From: Capitulum mitella
Taxonomy: Eukaryota; Arthropoda; Thecostraca; Pollicipedomorpha; Pollicipedidae
DNA: 64,000 nt
Direction: 5' to 3'
NCBI GenBank assembly: GCA_030062745.1
Contig: CP099851.1
Span: 6,387,661-6,451,660, forward strand
Position 1 is the first letter of the stretch, and every line of letters begins with the position of its first letter. A program made the translations under genes and the position numbers. Below are positions 25,501 through 37,500 of the stretch, piece by piece. Under the pieces are notes generated by a model. That model had not been told where the DNA came from. It saw only the letters and a list, made by a program, of their open reading frames with translations, and ran no database searches.

Positions 25501-28500
25501 CGTGACCGGGCCACTGTCCGTGCGTCCGCCTCTCTTGTACGAGCCGTCCACCAGAGGCTCACAGACCGGCTCTCGCTCCCTTGTACTGGCCGCCCGCCAG
25601 GGGCTCTCAAACCTACGCGCCTCCGGCAGCTCTGAGAACACGTGGGAGCCGCGCGACAACCTGGACTGCTCGGACATGCTGACGCAGTTCGAGAAGCGCT
25701 GGTCGTCGCTGTCCGCCGGCGAGAAGCAGCAGCTGATCGACGACAAGGGCGAGGGCAAGCTGTACGAGCGCCTGCTGGGCCCCGACTCCAAGTGAGTGGC
25801 GGCCGGACGGCGTAGCGCGACACGAAACCGCGTCGAAATATTTTCGCCTCGCTTTCGACTGATAGCGAGGTCTGACGCTTCCGGACAGCAGGGACGGAAG
25901 CAGGTTGCGATACCGGGGTGATGCCGGCGGTCGGCAGCGTCGACGCGTCGGCCGGCGATGGTGCTGTTTCCGTTCCGGGCGACGGCGTGGCGTGACGGTG
26001 GCTGTGCTGTGTCCGGCAGGAAGTGGAAGAAGGTGCGGCAGCCGGCCGGCCAGCGGCCCTACTCTCGGCCGGGACCCGGCAGGCCGCCCGGCTCCGGCAA
26101 GGCCGGCAACAGGTGAGCCCGCTGGCGACGCAGGCGCCCCGGCCGGCGCTGGCGGCACTGCGGGCTCAGGGCGTCTCTGTGGGCTGTCAGACCGTCTCTG
26201 AAGGGTCTCTGACCGTCTCTGCTGCCGGTGAAATCGTCTCTTCCGCCGCTCAGATCGTCTGTGCCGCCGTTCAGACGGTCTCTGTATGCTCTCGGACCGT
26301 CTCTGTGGACTCTGGCCGTTTCTGCCGTCGCTCAGACCGTCACTGTGGACTCTCAGACCGTCTCTGTGGCCTGTCCGGTTGTCTCCGCGGTCTGAGACCG
26401 TCCGTGACCTGGTCGTTGACCTCTGCTGTCTCGCCTGTTTCTGCTGGCTGTCAGACTGTTGTCGCTGTTCCCCAGCTTTCTCGGCCAGCGTTCCTGTCTG
26501 TTGGGCTGTATCACTGTTCTGCCCTCGCTGCTCGCTCCGCTGTCTTTGCAGTGTTTTGTCTTTCTGGCTCTTTGTGTGACCGTTTCTGCTGATCTCTGCT
26601 GCCGTTATTGCCTGTCCCGTCTCTCCGAGTCTAGTGTCTTATACTCTTTGATTTTATCCGTAAGTGGCCGCATTCTCTGTGTCCTTTTATCGACGATCCT
26701 GTTGTGTTTTTGGTCTCGAACGCCTCTCTCTGCTGCGTCCTGTTATGAGGCACTGTGATTTCTGTGCCAGTGGTCTGGGAAAATTTGGCGTCTGCCGATC
26801 GCCGTCTGAAGCGGCTTAGTCAGGCAGCTGGCGTCTCGAGCTTCAGCCGAGCGCTGGGACGGCGCTGTCGAGTCTGCAGTGTGTCTGATGTCGGGCGGAG
26901 CGCCGCGTGCGAAACGGTCAGGCGGCACGTTTCAGCATTCCCCGCGGCGAGCGGGCCGCGACAGGCCGAGACGCCCCGTGACGGCGGGCGGCGCCCGGCA
27001 CCGCGCTAGAGTTCGCGGTGCGTCCGCCGGCGGTCTACGTCGGTTTGGGCGCCGGTCTGTCGTGTTTGCCGCCGGCGTGGTTCGGCTCCGAGCGGTGACG
27101 CCCTGCGGCGGTTTCAGCGCACCGAGACCGGCCGCCGCCGACGGAACGCCTGCCAAGAGGAGGGGGCGTCCGCCGAAGAGCGCCGTCAGGCAGGACACAG
27201 GTCAGTGCGGCGCTGTGCCGGGTCTGCCGGCTCTGCTGTCTCGGCCGGGGACTGGTGCAGGGTCTGCTGCGGAGTCTGGCGAGGACTGGTGTAAGGTCTG
27301 CTGTGAGGTCTGGCGAGGACTGGTGTAAGGTCTGCTGTGAGGTCTGCCAGGGTCTGCTGTGCCCGCCGGGGACTAGTGTAAGGTCTGCTGTGAGGTCTGT
27401 CGGGGTCTGCTGTGAAGTCTGCCGAGGACGGGTTTAAGGTCTGCCGTGAGGTCTGCGGGTCATTTGTGCCCGCCGGGGGCTGATGTCTGCTGTGGGGTCT
27501 TCCAAGGTCTGCTGTGGCCACCGGGGACTGTTGTAGGGTCTGCTGTAAGGTCTGCAGAGGTCATTTGTCTTCTGACAGCGGACTTTGGTCTGGGCCGTAG
27601 CTCACCATGCTTCCGTGATCGGCGACGGTGGACGATGACTGGCGGTAGACGGCGATGGCCTGTGCCCCGTGGACTGCACTGTTTTACTGTGCAATAAGGC
27701 CATCCCCGGTATATATTATACCGATATTATACCGACCATTATATATATATAATGGTCGTCACACGAATGCAGTGCGAGTATATAATTGCTATCCCACAGT
27801 ATGGCGCCGGCGGCTTGTAATTATCATTGCTTATCTTCGCATTGTGTCGGTGCATTCGTTCTGCTTCTCCATTGCGTGATGAACGTACAAAATACATATG
27901 TGCTACAAAATACATATGTCCTATACATATGTGGTCCGGCGCTCGCAGGTGTAGGTATTGGTTATGTACGTTTCTACATGATAGTTTTGGACTATCCAAA
28001 TGTTCATCTGAGTGATGTCAGTAAAAAGTTTCCTGTTTGATGTTGTACCCGATAATAGTGAATATTTCTTGTCTTCGTTTCAGGTCTGGCTAAGATGTCT
28101 CGTATGGATGATGGGTGAGTACTGATGAGTGCATCGGATGATACGGTTCTGATGCTTTTGTTGAAGAAGTTACTTGGCTCCAAATGGCTGGTGTGGTGCT
28201 ACGTTTCATTGGTTGCCTTTGGGGTTTGGCTGCTTCGCATTGTTTCTGCCCAAGCGGTGGTTCTTACTGGCTGTCTTGCACACATAAAACATTATACAGG
28301 CATTATGTGACATGCTGCAGGGAACCTTGCACTTGCGACAGGGCAGCTGTAATTGTGCAAATAGCCATACTTCTACTCGATTCCATCGGAATTGGAACTG
28401 ACTCCGGAATTAATTCCGTTTTGGCCATGGTCAGGACCGGAATCGATTCCACTGCGAAGTGGCGGAATCAGATTCGAAGTTGAATCATGCGGTCGTCTAC

Positions 28501-31500
28501 CGAATCATAACTGGAATCGATTCCGATTGCAAAGCTTGAGTCCTGTTTTTTGTTAAGCATGAAAATGGCTCAGGAAAGTTAAATCAAATATGGTGGCAAG
28601 GTCTGCTCACACCTCCACATGTAAGACATTTAGGTACACCAGATTTCTGTACATGGAATGGAAATGAATTTAATGAAAGCCTATGTAGTGTACTGAGATA
28701 TAGTGTTGTTTTTCTGCTTCCTTTTGTTTTGCTTTGTCAGCAGTAGTGGTCAGTTGTGTTGCGTCTGACGCCTGACCTGTGTGCCGTCCGCCTGACAGCA
28801 GCAGCGCCCGGTCGTCCAGCTCTCCGGAGCCGCCGCCGCAGCGGCCGGCGGCGGCCGGCGGTCCGCGGCAGGGGGCGTGGCCGAGGCCGGCCCCGCGGCG
28901 CGCTGACGGCCGGCCGCCGCGGCCCCGGACGCCGTGAGTACCGCCCGCGGCCGGCTCCCCTACGGTCCGGCCCGTGCACCAGGCGGTGGCGCCGACCGGC
29001 TGCTATGCGGGGCTGGAGCTGCACGGGCGCAGACGGGCACGTTTAGGGTGCGCGGTTTCTTCACGCTCCTGCTACGAGAGGCGGAGATTTGACCCCGCGT
29101 GACTGCTGTCGGCAGCTGTCAAACGGCAGGGAGTGTGCGCGTTATGGCTCCGACAAAGGAGCTTCGTAAAATTCTGCATATTTTGGGGTCTTTCCCAACC
29201 TCGGTCGTGCCAGGTGAGGGAGATGTCAGGTCTCTAACGATTTGCGTTCAGTGATTTCGGAGTTTATCGTCCAAACCAAGGTACTGGAAGTTAAAAATGA
29301 CCATTTAGCCCGCGCAGAACTAGTTGTCTGAGATACGGGGTTTATGGGTAGAAGCGCATATATATACTTTCGTCAGCTGTACAGCACATGGCGTTTTCCG
29401 AACGTTGATCTTAGTTTTCGAATGGCTTGCGGACCAACTACCCTCCCTTTGAATGCCGCGTGGAGAGAAAAGCTCTTTAGGACGAGGGTTGAGGCGCAGT
29501 TCCACGTTTTCATTTTCATTTCAGTTTCACGGCATTCGTTTTCGTGTCCGTGTTGAATAGAACGAAATCCGCTTTGGAAAAAGAATGAAATTTTCGCGAT
29601 TTTTTAGGTGCCCAGGTGATGCTGCTATTTCCTTCGTGCTGTTCCTGTCCATTTTTGCGGTTCCGTATCCCATGCACCGTGGTGTTGCGTTTGGCATCAG
29701 TTGTCGCGGTGTCTGACGACGTCCATGTGCGGACTCTTAACGACGTCTGTGTCCCGGCTGTGTGTGATATTCTGTGTCTGGGCCATGTTTGAATGTCTGA
29801 CGTGTCTCGCTCGGCTGTATCTGACTCCGTCCGTGTCTCTTATGTCTGACGGCTTCGGTGTTCTGATCAGGGTGGCCAATTTATTTTTTGTTCTTGGTGT
29901 CGGAGCATGTTTTTGTTTTGGAGTACAAAATTTTGCAAAGAGTTATACTAGTCTAAGTTGCCGTTCTTGGTGCTAGTCAGTAATGACAGCATACCTCCTT
30001 ACTGCATGAAGACGAGTAATTTCTTTGCTGAGTTAGAAATTTGTCGCCATGGCTGTAATACAGCTATTTGATGGGGATAATATCAAACTTTTAGTGTTTT
30101 TCAACACCAAAAGGCCAACCATCTTTTCAACATCTTTTCCAACCTTGGTTCTGGCTATGTCGTTGGAGGACAATTTATGGCCGCATCTGTGTCTGGAGAC
30201 AATGTGTGACTTGTGTGTGATGTTGTTTGTGTCTGGTGATTGTGTGATGTTGTCTGTGTCTGGAGACAATGTGTGACGTTATCTGTGGCTGGGGGCAGTG
30301 TGACGGCCTCCGTACCTGGGGGACAATATGTGACGCTGTCTGTGTCTGGGGACAGTGTGTGACGCCGTCGGTGTCTGGGGACAGTGTGTGATGCTGTCAG
30401 TGTCTGGGGACAGTGTGTGACGGCGTCCGTGTCTGGCGACAATGTGTGACACTATCTGTGTCTGGGGACAGTGTGTGACGTTATCTGTGTCTGGGGACAG
30501 TGTGTGATGCTGTCAGTGTCTGGGGACAGTGTGTGACGGCGTCCGTGTCTGGCGACAATGTGTGACACTATCTGTGTCTGGGGACAGTGTGTGACGTTAT
30601 CTGTGTCTGGGGACAGTGTGTGATGCTGTCTGTGTCTGGGGACAGTGTGTGACGCTCTGTGTCTGGGGACAGTGTGTGACGCCGTCTGTGTCTGGGGACA
30701 TTGTGTGACACCGTCTGTGTCTGGGGACAGTGTGTGATGCTGTCTGTGTCTGGGAACAGTGTGTGACGGCGTTCGTGTCGGGAGACAATGTGTGACACTA
30801 TATGTGTCTGGAGACAATGTGTGACGCTGTCTGTGTCGGCCCGCAGCGCCGGGCTCGGGCCGGGCCGTCTCGCTGACGCCGGCCGCTCGGTCGTCGCCGG
30901 TGACGCCGGCGCCGAGCCGCGGCCGGGGCCGAGGGCGCGGCCGGGGCCGGGGCCGCGGCCGGCCACCGCTCTCGGCGCCCGCCGGCCACCTGCGCGCCGT
31001 CATGCCTGCCGAGCTGATGGAGAGCCGCACCGGCCGCAAGCGCAAGCTGAGCACGCTGTTCGGCGACTACCTGCAGAAGCGGCGGCGCACGTCCGTCTCG
31101 CCAGAGCGCGACTGGCCCCAGAGGCGGCCGCAGCTGCCGGCCGAGCCGGCCGAGCCGCCGCCGTCCGACGCCGACGACGAGCCGTTCGACGGCTTCACGG
31201 CCTGGTGGCTGGTGAACGAGCAGCACGGGCCGCGCTGCCGGCTCGGCTGCCGCCGCTGGCCCTACGAGCCGCGGCTGGCCGACGCCGGCCGGGCGGCGCG
31301 CGCCGTGGCCGAGGCGCGCCAGGAGGCGGAGGCGCGCGCCGAGCAGCGGGCGCGCGCCGAGCGCCGCCGCGTCCACCATCGAGCTGCGCCGCCAGGCCGA
31401 GCAGCGCCGCCTCAAGGAGGCCGAGGAGCGGCGCCAGGAGCGGCGGCGCGCCAAGGCCGAGCGCGCCGCCGCCGAGCGGGAGGCCGCCGAGCGGCGCGAG

Positions 31501-34500
31501 GCCGCCGAGCGGGCGGCCGCCGCCGAGCGCGAGGCCGAGCGGCGCGCCGCCGCCGAGCGGGCGGAGGCGCGCGAGCGGGCGCGCGCCGTGCGCGACGCGG
31601 CGCGCCTCTCCAAGGAGGCGGCGCGCGCCGTGGCGGCCATCCCGCCGGCGTCGCCGCCGCCGGACGAGCTGGACGACCCGCTGTCGGAGGAGCGCGTCAC
31701 GCACTCGATGCTGCTGACGCCGAGCGTGGACGACGCCCTGTCGCAGACGATCGCGGACGTGGCGGCCGGCCGCGCCGGCGTCGTGCCCGAGCCGCGCGCC
31801 TCGCCCATGCACGCCATCAACAGCCAGAACCGGCTGGCGCAGCGCGAGCAGGCGGCGGCGCCGGGCCGCCGCGGCCGGCGGCGCGGCGCCTCGGCCGGCG
31901 GGCTGCCGGGCCGCGGCCGCCGCCCGGCCGGGCCCCTGTCGCCGCCGGCTGGCGGCCGCCCGCTCGGGCGGCCGCCGACCAGGGGCGCGCCGCGGCCGCG
32001 CAAGATGAAGCACCCGCTGATGCCGACCGGCCGGCAGGAGTTTGAGCCGCCGCCGGTGAGTGCTGGCTTCAGGACCCTGTCTGTGTGCCGCTGTGCCCGT
32101 GGCAGGTGTGGGCGGGCGGCGGTTTTTATAACACTGGACTGGGCGGGAAAAGGACGACTAGACAGAGTTGATGGCAGTTGCTGGTGACTCTGGCGGGTCT
32201 TCGGCACACTGGCAGGAGTCATTGAAGCACGGTTGGGCGCAAGATCAATTTTTTTTTCTTTTGCGACTTGAAATCAGTGAGAACTAAACGTAAAAATGGG
32301 GACAGGATCATTTATAATAGTACGTATATTTGTGTTATGTATAGAGGGCATTACTAAAAGTGTTGTTTCTAGGGCGCGGATTCAGATGTGTTTGTACACT
32401 TGAAACCTAAACCTAAGCTCCAGACACGTTGCCTTACTATCTGAATGGACAGTAGACAGACAATCTAAATGTGTGATAACTATAAAGTCCATTAAATCAC
32501 TTTGTTATAATGGGGCATTGGATGATTGCGCAGAGCAGCACTATTTTCGTTATGCGGGAGCAAAGGAATGGATCTCGTCCAGTTCCAAAATTTTTAGGAG
32601 AAATGCCTTGAAGTCTGAAAACTTTGAGGAGCACTCCGAATCCGTACTGTTGTTGGGCGGGGTTGATCGCTGCTGCTGGTGACTCTGTGACGGGTCTGGT
32701 CGGCGGCGGGGAGCTGCTAGTAGCTTTTGCCGGCTGCAGGGCGGCCGCTTCTGGCCAGTCCAGACGGGACTCGGCATGAGTGAGACTGCCCAGCCGCTGC
32801 TGTCACTTACGTGCGGTGTTAAGGTGTTTTTTTTTATGTGTTTTGGATGAGATGGTTTCCCGGTACTGTACAGGGCGTAACCAGACCCCTAATCAAGGGT
32901 CGATCACACTTCGGCGTCACGCCCTCATTTGTTGCATGATCACGTCGTGAGCGGACAAGCTTACGTTTCTTTTTGCCCTTTTCAGTTTGCTTTTCAAAAG
33001 CTGTATGTGGTCTGGTCACCATGATCACTGTAGAAGCGTTTTCAAAGTTGTTAGGACCATGACTATTTTGAGGCAGTTCCGTTTGACACTATGGAGGTAA
33101 TGGATTTTGTTCAGCCACCGCTTTATTGTTCTGTGATGGTGAAATTCAAGGTTTTGTAAATGTATTTATCGATTTGCGTGTTTAGAAACTGTAACGTTTA
33201 CGGCTCCATGGTAATGCAATATGCCGAAGGTAAAACTGCTGGACTGGATCGGACAGCGAAAACGGTGTTCCCGCACCGGGAATCGAACCCGGGCCTCACG
33301 GGTGAGAGCCGTGTATCCTAACCACTAGACCATGCGGGACATGGCCATCGTGGTGTGTTAACACGGTATGACGTTACCTGTCTAGCACATGGGCTTGTGA
33401 CGAGTTGACAGTGGGCTGGTCGGTATGAATACTCAGGTTACCGATGTCCTGAAGTGAAGGGCGTGAGTCGCCTTGCGAAACTGGAACGGTTGGCGGGTGT
33501 GACAGACTGGACGGACTCTGCTCCAGGAGCCGGAGGATGACGAGCCCGCAGACGTCGGCCGCGACATGGACGAGCAGGCCAGCTCGGACGAGGACCAGTA
33601 CCAGAAGGAGAACGGTGGGTGCTCGTCGGACATGCCCGGTCCGGCCGGACACCGTCTACCGAGTCCGCGGCACGGGCACTACCAGGGCAGGCATTTCAGC
33701 CGGACGACATTCTTTTCTTCTACTCGCCGGTTAAAGCTGGCAGACAGTGGCATGAATTGGCAGAAATTGTTTTGAAATTGAACGTTTCCAGTGCATTTAA
33801 AACGAGCGTTTTCCATATTTTACTTTTGACTCATTGTTGCGCAGAAAACTTTAAGTAAGCGGAATATTTTCAAACAAAACTCGCCACATTTAACATGATT
33901 TGGCCTATTACAGGCAACAGACTCTCTATACATTATTCTCAAATCAGATCAGATCAGATCAGAAGTTCCCTTTCCTGCCCGTGCGACTCAATAATGGTAA
34001 CTGCTATGATTTTTGCGCCATCGAGCCAAAACCGCTTTGGATCTCACCACTCCGCACAGTTTTCTCCGTTCTTGTTCTCCATGGAGAGCACGTACGCGCC
34101 AGGTTTAAGTCTTACGTCGCGACCGAGGCAGAAGAAGTAGCGGACTAGGAACGCCGTCCTGATCTCGAGACGTGCTGTCTAATGAAAACAGCCTTGTGGG
34201 CGGTAATGTGAATGAACGTAAACAACACAATGAGAGTAGTTGGGGCAAGAACAATCATAGAATCTCCTCCGTCCTCCCCTTGCGAGTGTGTCCTCATCCA
34301 CCGCACACTTGCTTTGGGTTGCTGCTCTGCGCGTGTGGTCTCTAGCTGTACTTAACTCCGAAGAAGGACCTTCGTATGTGGTGCAACGATCGTCCACGCG
34401 TGGTGACTGAATCGCGTTTTCATTTATTTTGGGACGGGCCCAACACTTGGAAGCATTGCTGGTGGCTAGTGGCCAGTTGTATTCGTAAGTTGATGTTCTG

Positions 34501-37500
34501 TGCGCAGTCGGGACACGCCGAGGTTTTCCGAGTAAAAGTCGTCCCGGACATGTTGGCGGTTTTTTTTGGCGTACAGTGCAGGATGTTCCGTTCCGGTCAG
34601 TACGATGGACGTGTGTGGAACCTGTGTCCTGCCTTCGGTACCTCTGGCTCGTTTCCTGTCTGCAGAGGCTGGCTTGCCGTTAGCGTCTGGATTCCACTGT
34701 CTTTTGACTCGAGTTCTTTTCGCTGTGGTTTTGTGTAGGTAAGCGTGTGTTGTCTGGATGTTAGCTGTTTCTCCTGGGAAGGTATAAGAGAAAAGTTTCG
34801 ATGAAGCATCATGCAGTCATTCTCACGAACATCGAGGAGGATGAGGTTAAATCGTACTATTAACCCACAATTCACATGTTAGTTGCATTGCATTTCACTG
34901 TTTGTCGTTCGCATCAGACGTTACCTAGCCGGAGTTTCGCTGTCGATTTCTCACGGTGAATTGCTTGGCGCCGGTTGTGTATCGGCTGTAGGGCCGGTGA
35001 CGCCGCCGTCGCCCACGGCGCGTGACTGGACCGTCCCAGCCGTGACCCGCGCCGCTGGCCGAACCCTGCCGCAGGCAAGCCGGTGATCATGGTGCTGCCG
35101 CCGGTGGTGCAGACGTTCGAGGGGGCGCAGCACCCCCGCGCGCTCGACCTCGACACCCGCTGGGGCACGGTCAAGGTCAACGTGGTGCCCAAACGGCGCG
35201 AGAAGGACGGCACGCTCCGGGAGCTGGCCAAGACCACCCGGTGAGAGACGCCGGGCATTGCGTCTTTGGAATGAAGGGAGAAACGCGTGCGTTTCCGTTG
35301 CTGTTACCTGCGGCGCGCCGTTGCTCCAACGCGCTATTCTGTCTTTTTGTACGTTTTCTAAAGCCTTACAAGTGGTGGCGCATTCGAACGTTTACGAAAA
35401 TACTGCCGATATTAACACGAAATAGTCCCAGCTCACCCCTTGAATGGAAGACCTTCATTTTCGTGTGTTCCAGTTGCGTTACGTACTTCTAGATTCATAG
35501 AGATCAGTTTAGATCACGCCACTGTCATCGTTGTTTTCTTTGTTGTCGGTCCGCCCAGCGCCATTGTTTGGTATGTCGTTATAATTATGATATCGACCAC
35601 GACAGGATCCAAGTAGAAACGCTCGAGGAGATGGGGATTGGCTGTTCTGAGGGTGTGACGAGACTAAAAATCCACCTCTAGTAGAACACATTTGAGGGTC
35701 TTCGCTAGTCTGCTGCCGCCCCTTCCTCCTCTTCCAAAAGTGCCCATCCGTCGTCCCCTATTGGCTGCTGAGCACTTTCGCGCCTTAGAGTCCGTCTCGC
35801 GCTGTGATTGGCCGCCGGGCACTTTTAAGCTGAGGCCGCTCTGCGTGTGGCCTCGCCCGCGGGCGCGACGTAAGAGCCCGTGCCGCGCTGTGATTGGTGG
35901 AGACAAGTGCCGGGCGGCGACGGCGATTGGTTGAGACTGCGAGCTAAAATGCTGGACGGGCGTTCGACACAGAGACCTTCAGAGTTGCCGGGCGAATTAG
36001 CCCCGGTCCCCACGCCACCTGCCGGGGGCCAGCTGCAGACCAGGGCGCGCCATTCACAAAGCGAAACGTCGTCACTTCACGGCACCCATTCAAAACCCGA
36101 ATTCGATTTAGATGACAGTCGCCGGACTGTTTTGTGCCGTTTCCATTTTGGTTCGGATTTCTCAAATCGTGCCCAAGAGTAGCCAGCCCAAGGGCTCATT
36201 GGCGGTTCGGGTGCATTCGGAGCGTGGAAAATATTCTCCGCGTCGGGTAAAAAATTTTCCGTGACCGTGCGGGACGATATAGGATCCGTGTCAAACGGAC
36301 TTCCTGTGCCGTTTCGAACACCAGTGTATTTCGTTTCGTTTTTGACAACGATCATGTCCGATACATTGCGAAGAACACCACGCATTTCCTTAGCTTGATT
36401 TTGCCTGTGACTCACACAACATGACCATATATCGGGGTTCTTTTCGAAGACAGAAAACGTAACATGTGCGCGTTGATTGTGTCAGTGGGCTGATCTGTAC
36501 ACAGGTCCCGCGTATCGTGGCTTGGAAGCTATCCGCAGGATCTGGGAAATGTTCTGGAGTAAAAATGTCGAGCGTTCCGAACGGCGCTTTGAACGGATCC
36601 TGTGACTCCTCACGGAAAATTCCCCGTAGGATCCTTCCTTCGAATACATTTGTCGTCGCGGTGGCTGGTGGGTGTCTTTAAACATATTGCAAACAGAAGG
36701 CGTTCCTTTTTGCCACATTTTGTGTTTCAGCGGCACTGTCCGCGGTTCTTGTGAGTGGAATAGTTGTGGCGAAACGGATGCTTGTGTATGTGTGGGAAAC
36801 GTATGTCTGGGAAACATAGGGCGGAACGTTTTTATGTTTTGTGGCATGCGTTGGGCGGGACATATTTTTATTGTTTTATTTGCATAATGTATGTTTTTTC
36901 TTTTTTTTAGCGGTTTGCGTTGCTAGAGGGAGATGGATAACAGTGCACTAGTACGTATATTGTTATAATCTGCAACAGATACGCTATAGAATTTCATCAT
37001 TGTTTAGTAGTACTGTTGGCTTCGTCTAGTGTGAAAGAATGGGCAATGGCTGGCGAAAAACGCATTCCCGCACCGGGAATCGAACCCGGGCCTCACGGGT
37101 GAGAGCCGTGTATCCTAGCCACTAGACCATGCGGGAGGTGTGCGAGAGTGGGGCGCACTGAGGCCCGGTCCCACTTCACGCTGGTTAGAATTAGCTGACC
37201 GACGATCAGAAGCTTGGCTTCTACAGTCTTTGACCTTGGGCTACTACCAGAATTTTGTTCTGTGCTCTTGAAATCTGAATTCGCTTTGCGTAATTAAACA
37301 TTCTGCAAATTGGGAATGTGTTCGTCTCACTTAATATCCTGGACGATGCCTAGGCAAATTGAAGTTGAAGAGGTGTCAGAAATTCAGTTATCTTCAGGCA
37401 AAAGCGGTATGACCACGCCATCGTATGTCCGAGTTCATAACGATATCATTATGCAGTAATTCAGGCAAACGGGGATCACCGTTGCACGTCTGATTTGTGT

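Noticed and set aside
30452-32222. Minus-strand frames of 200-474 codons
   Set aside because: They are the shadow of GC-rich exon 10 and of the 29-bp array. No domain is present, while the plus strand carries coherent exons.
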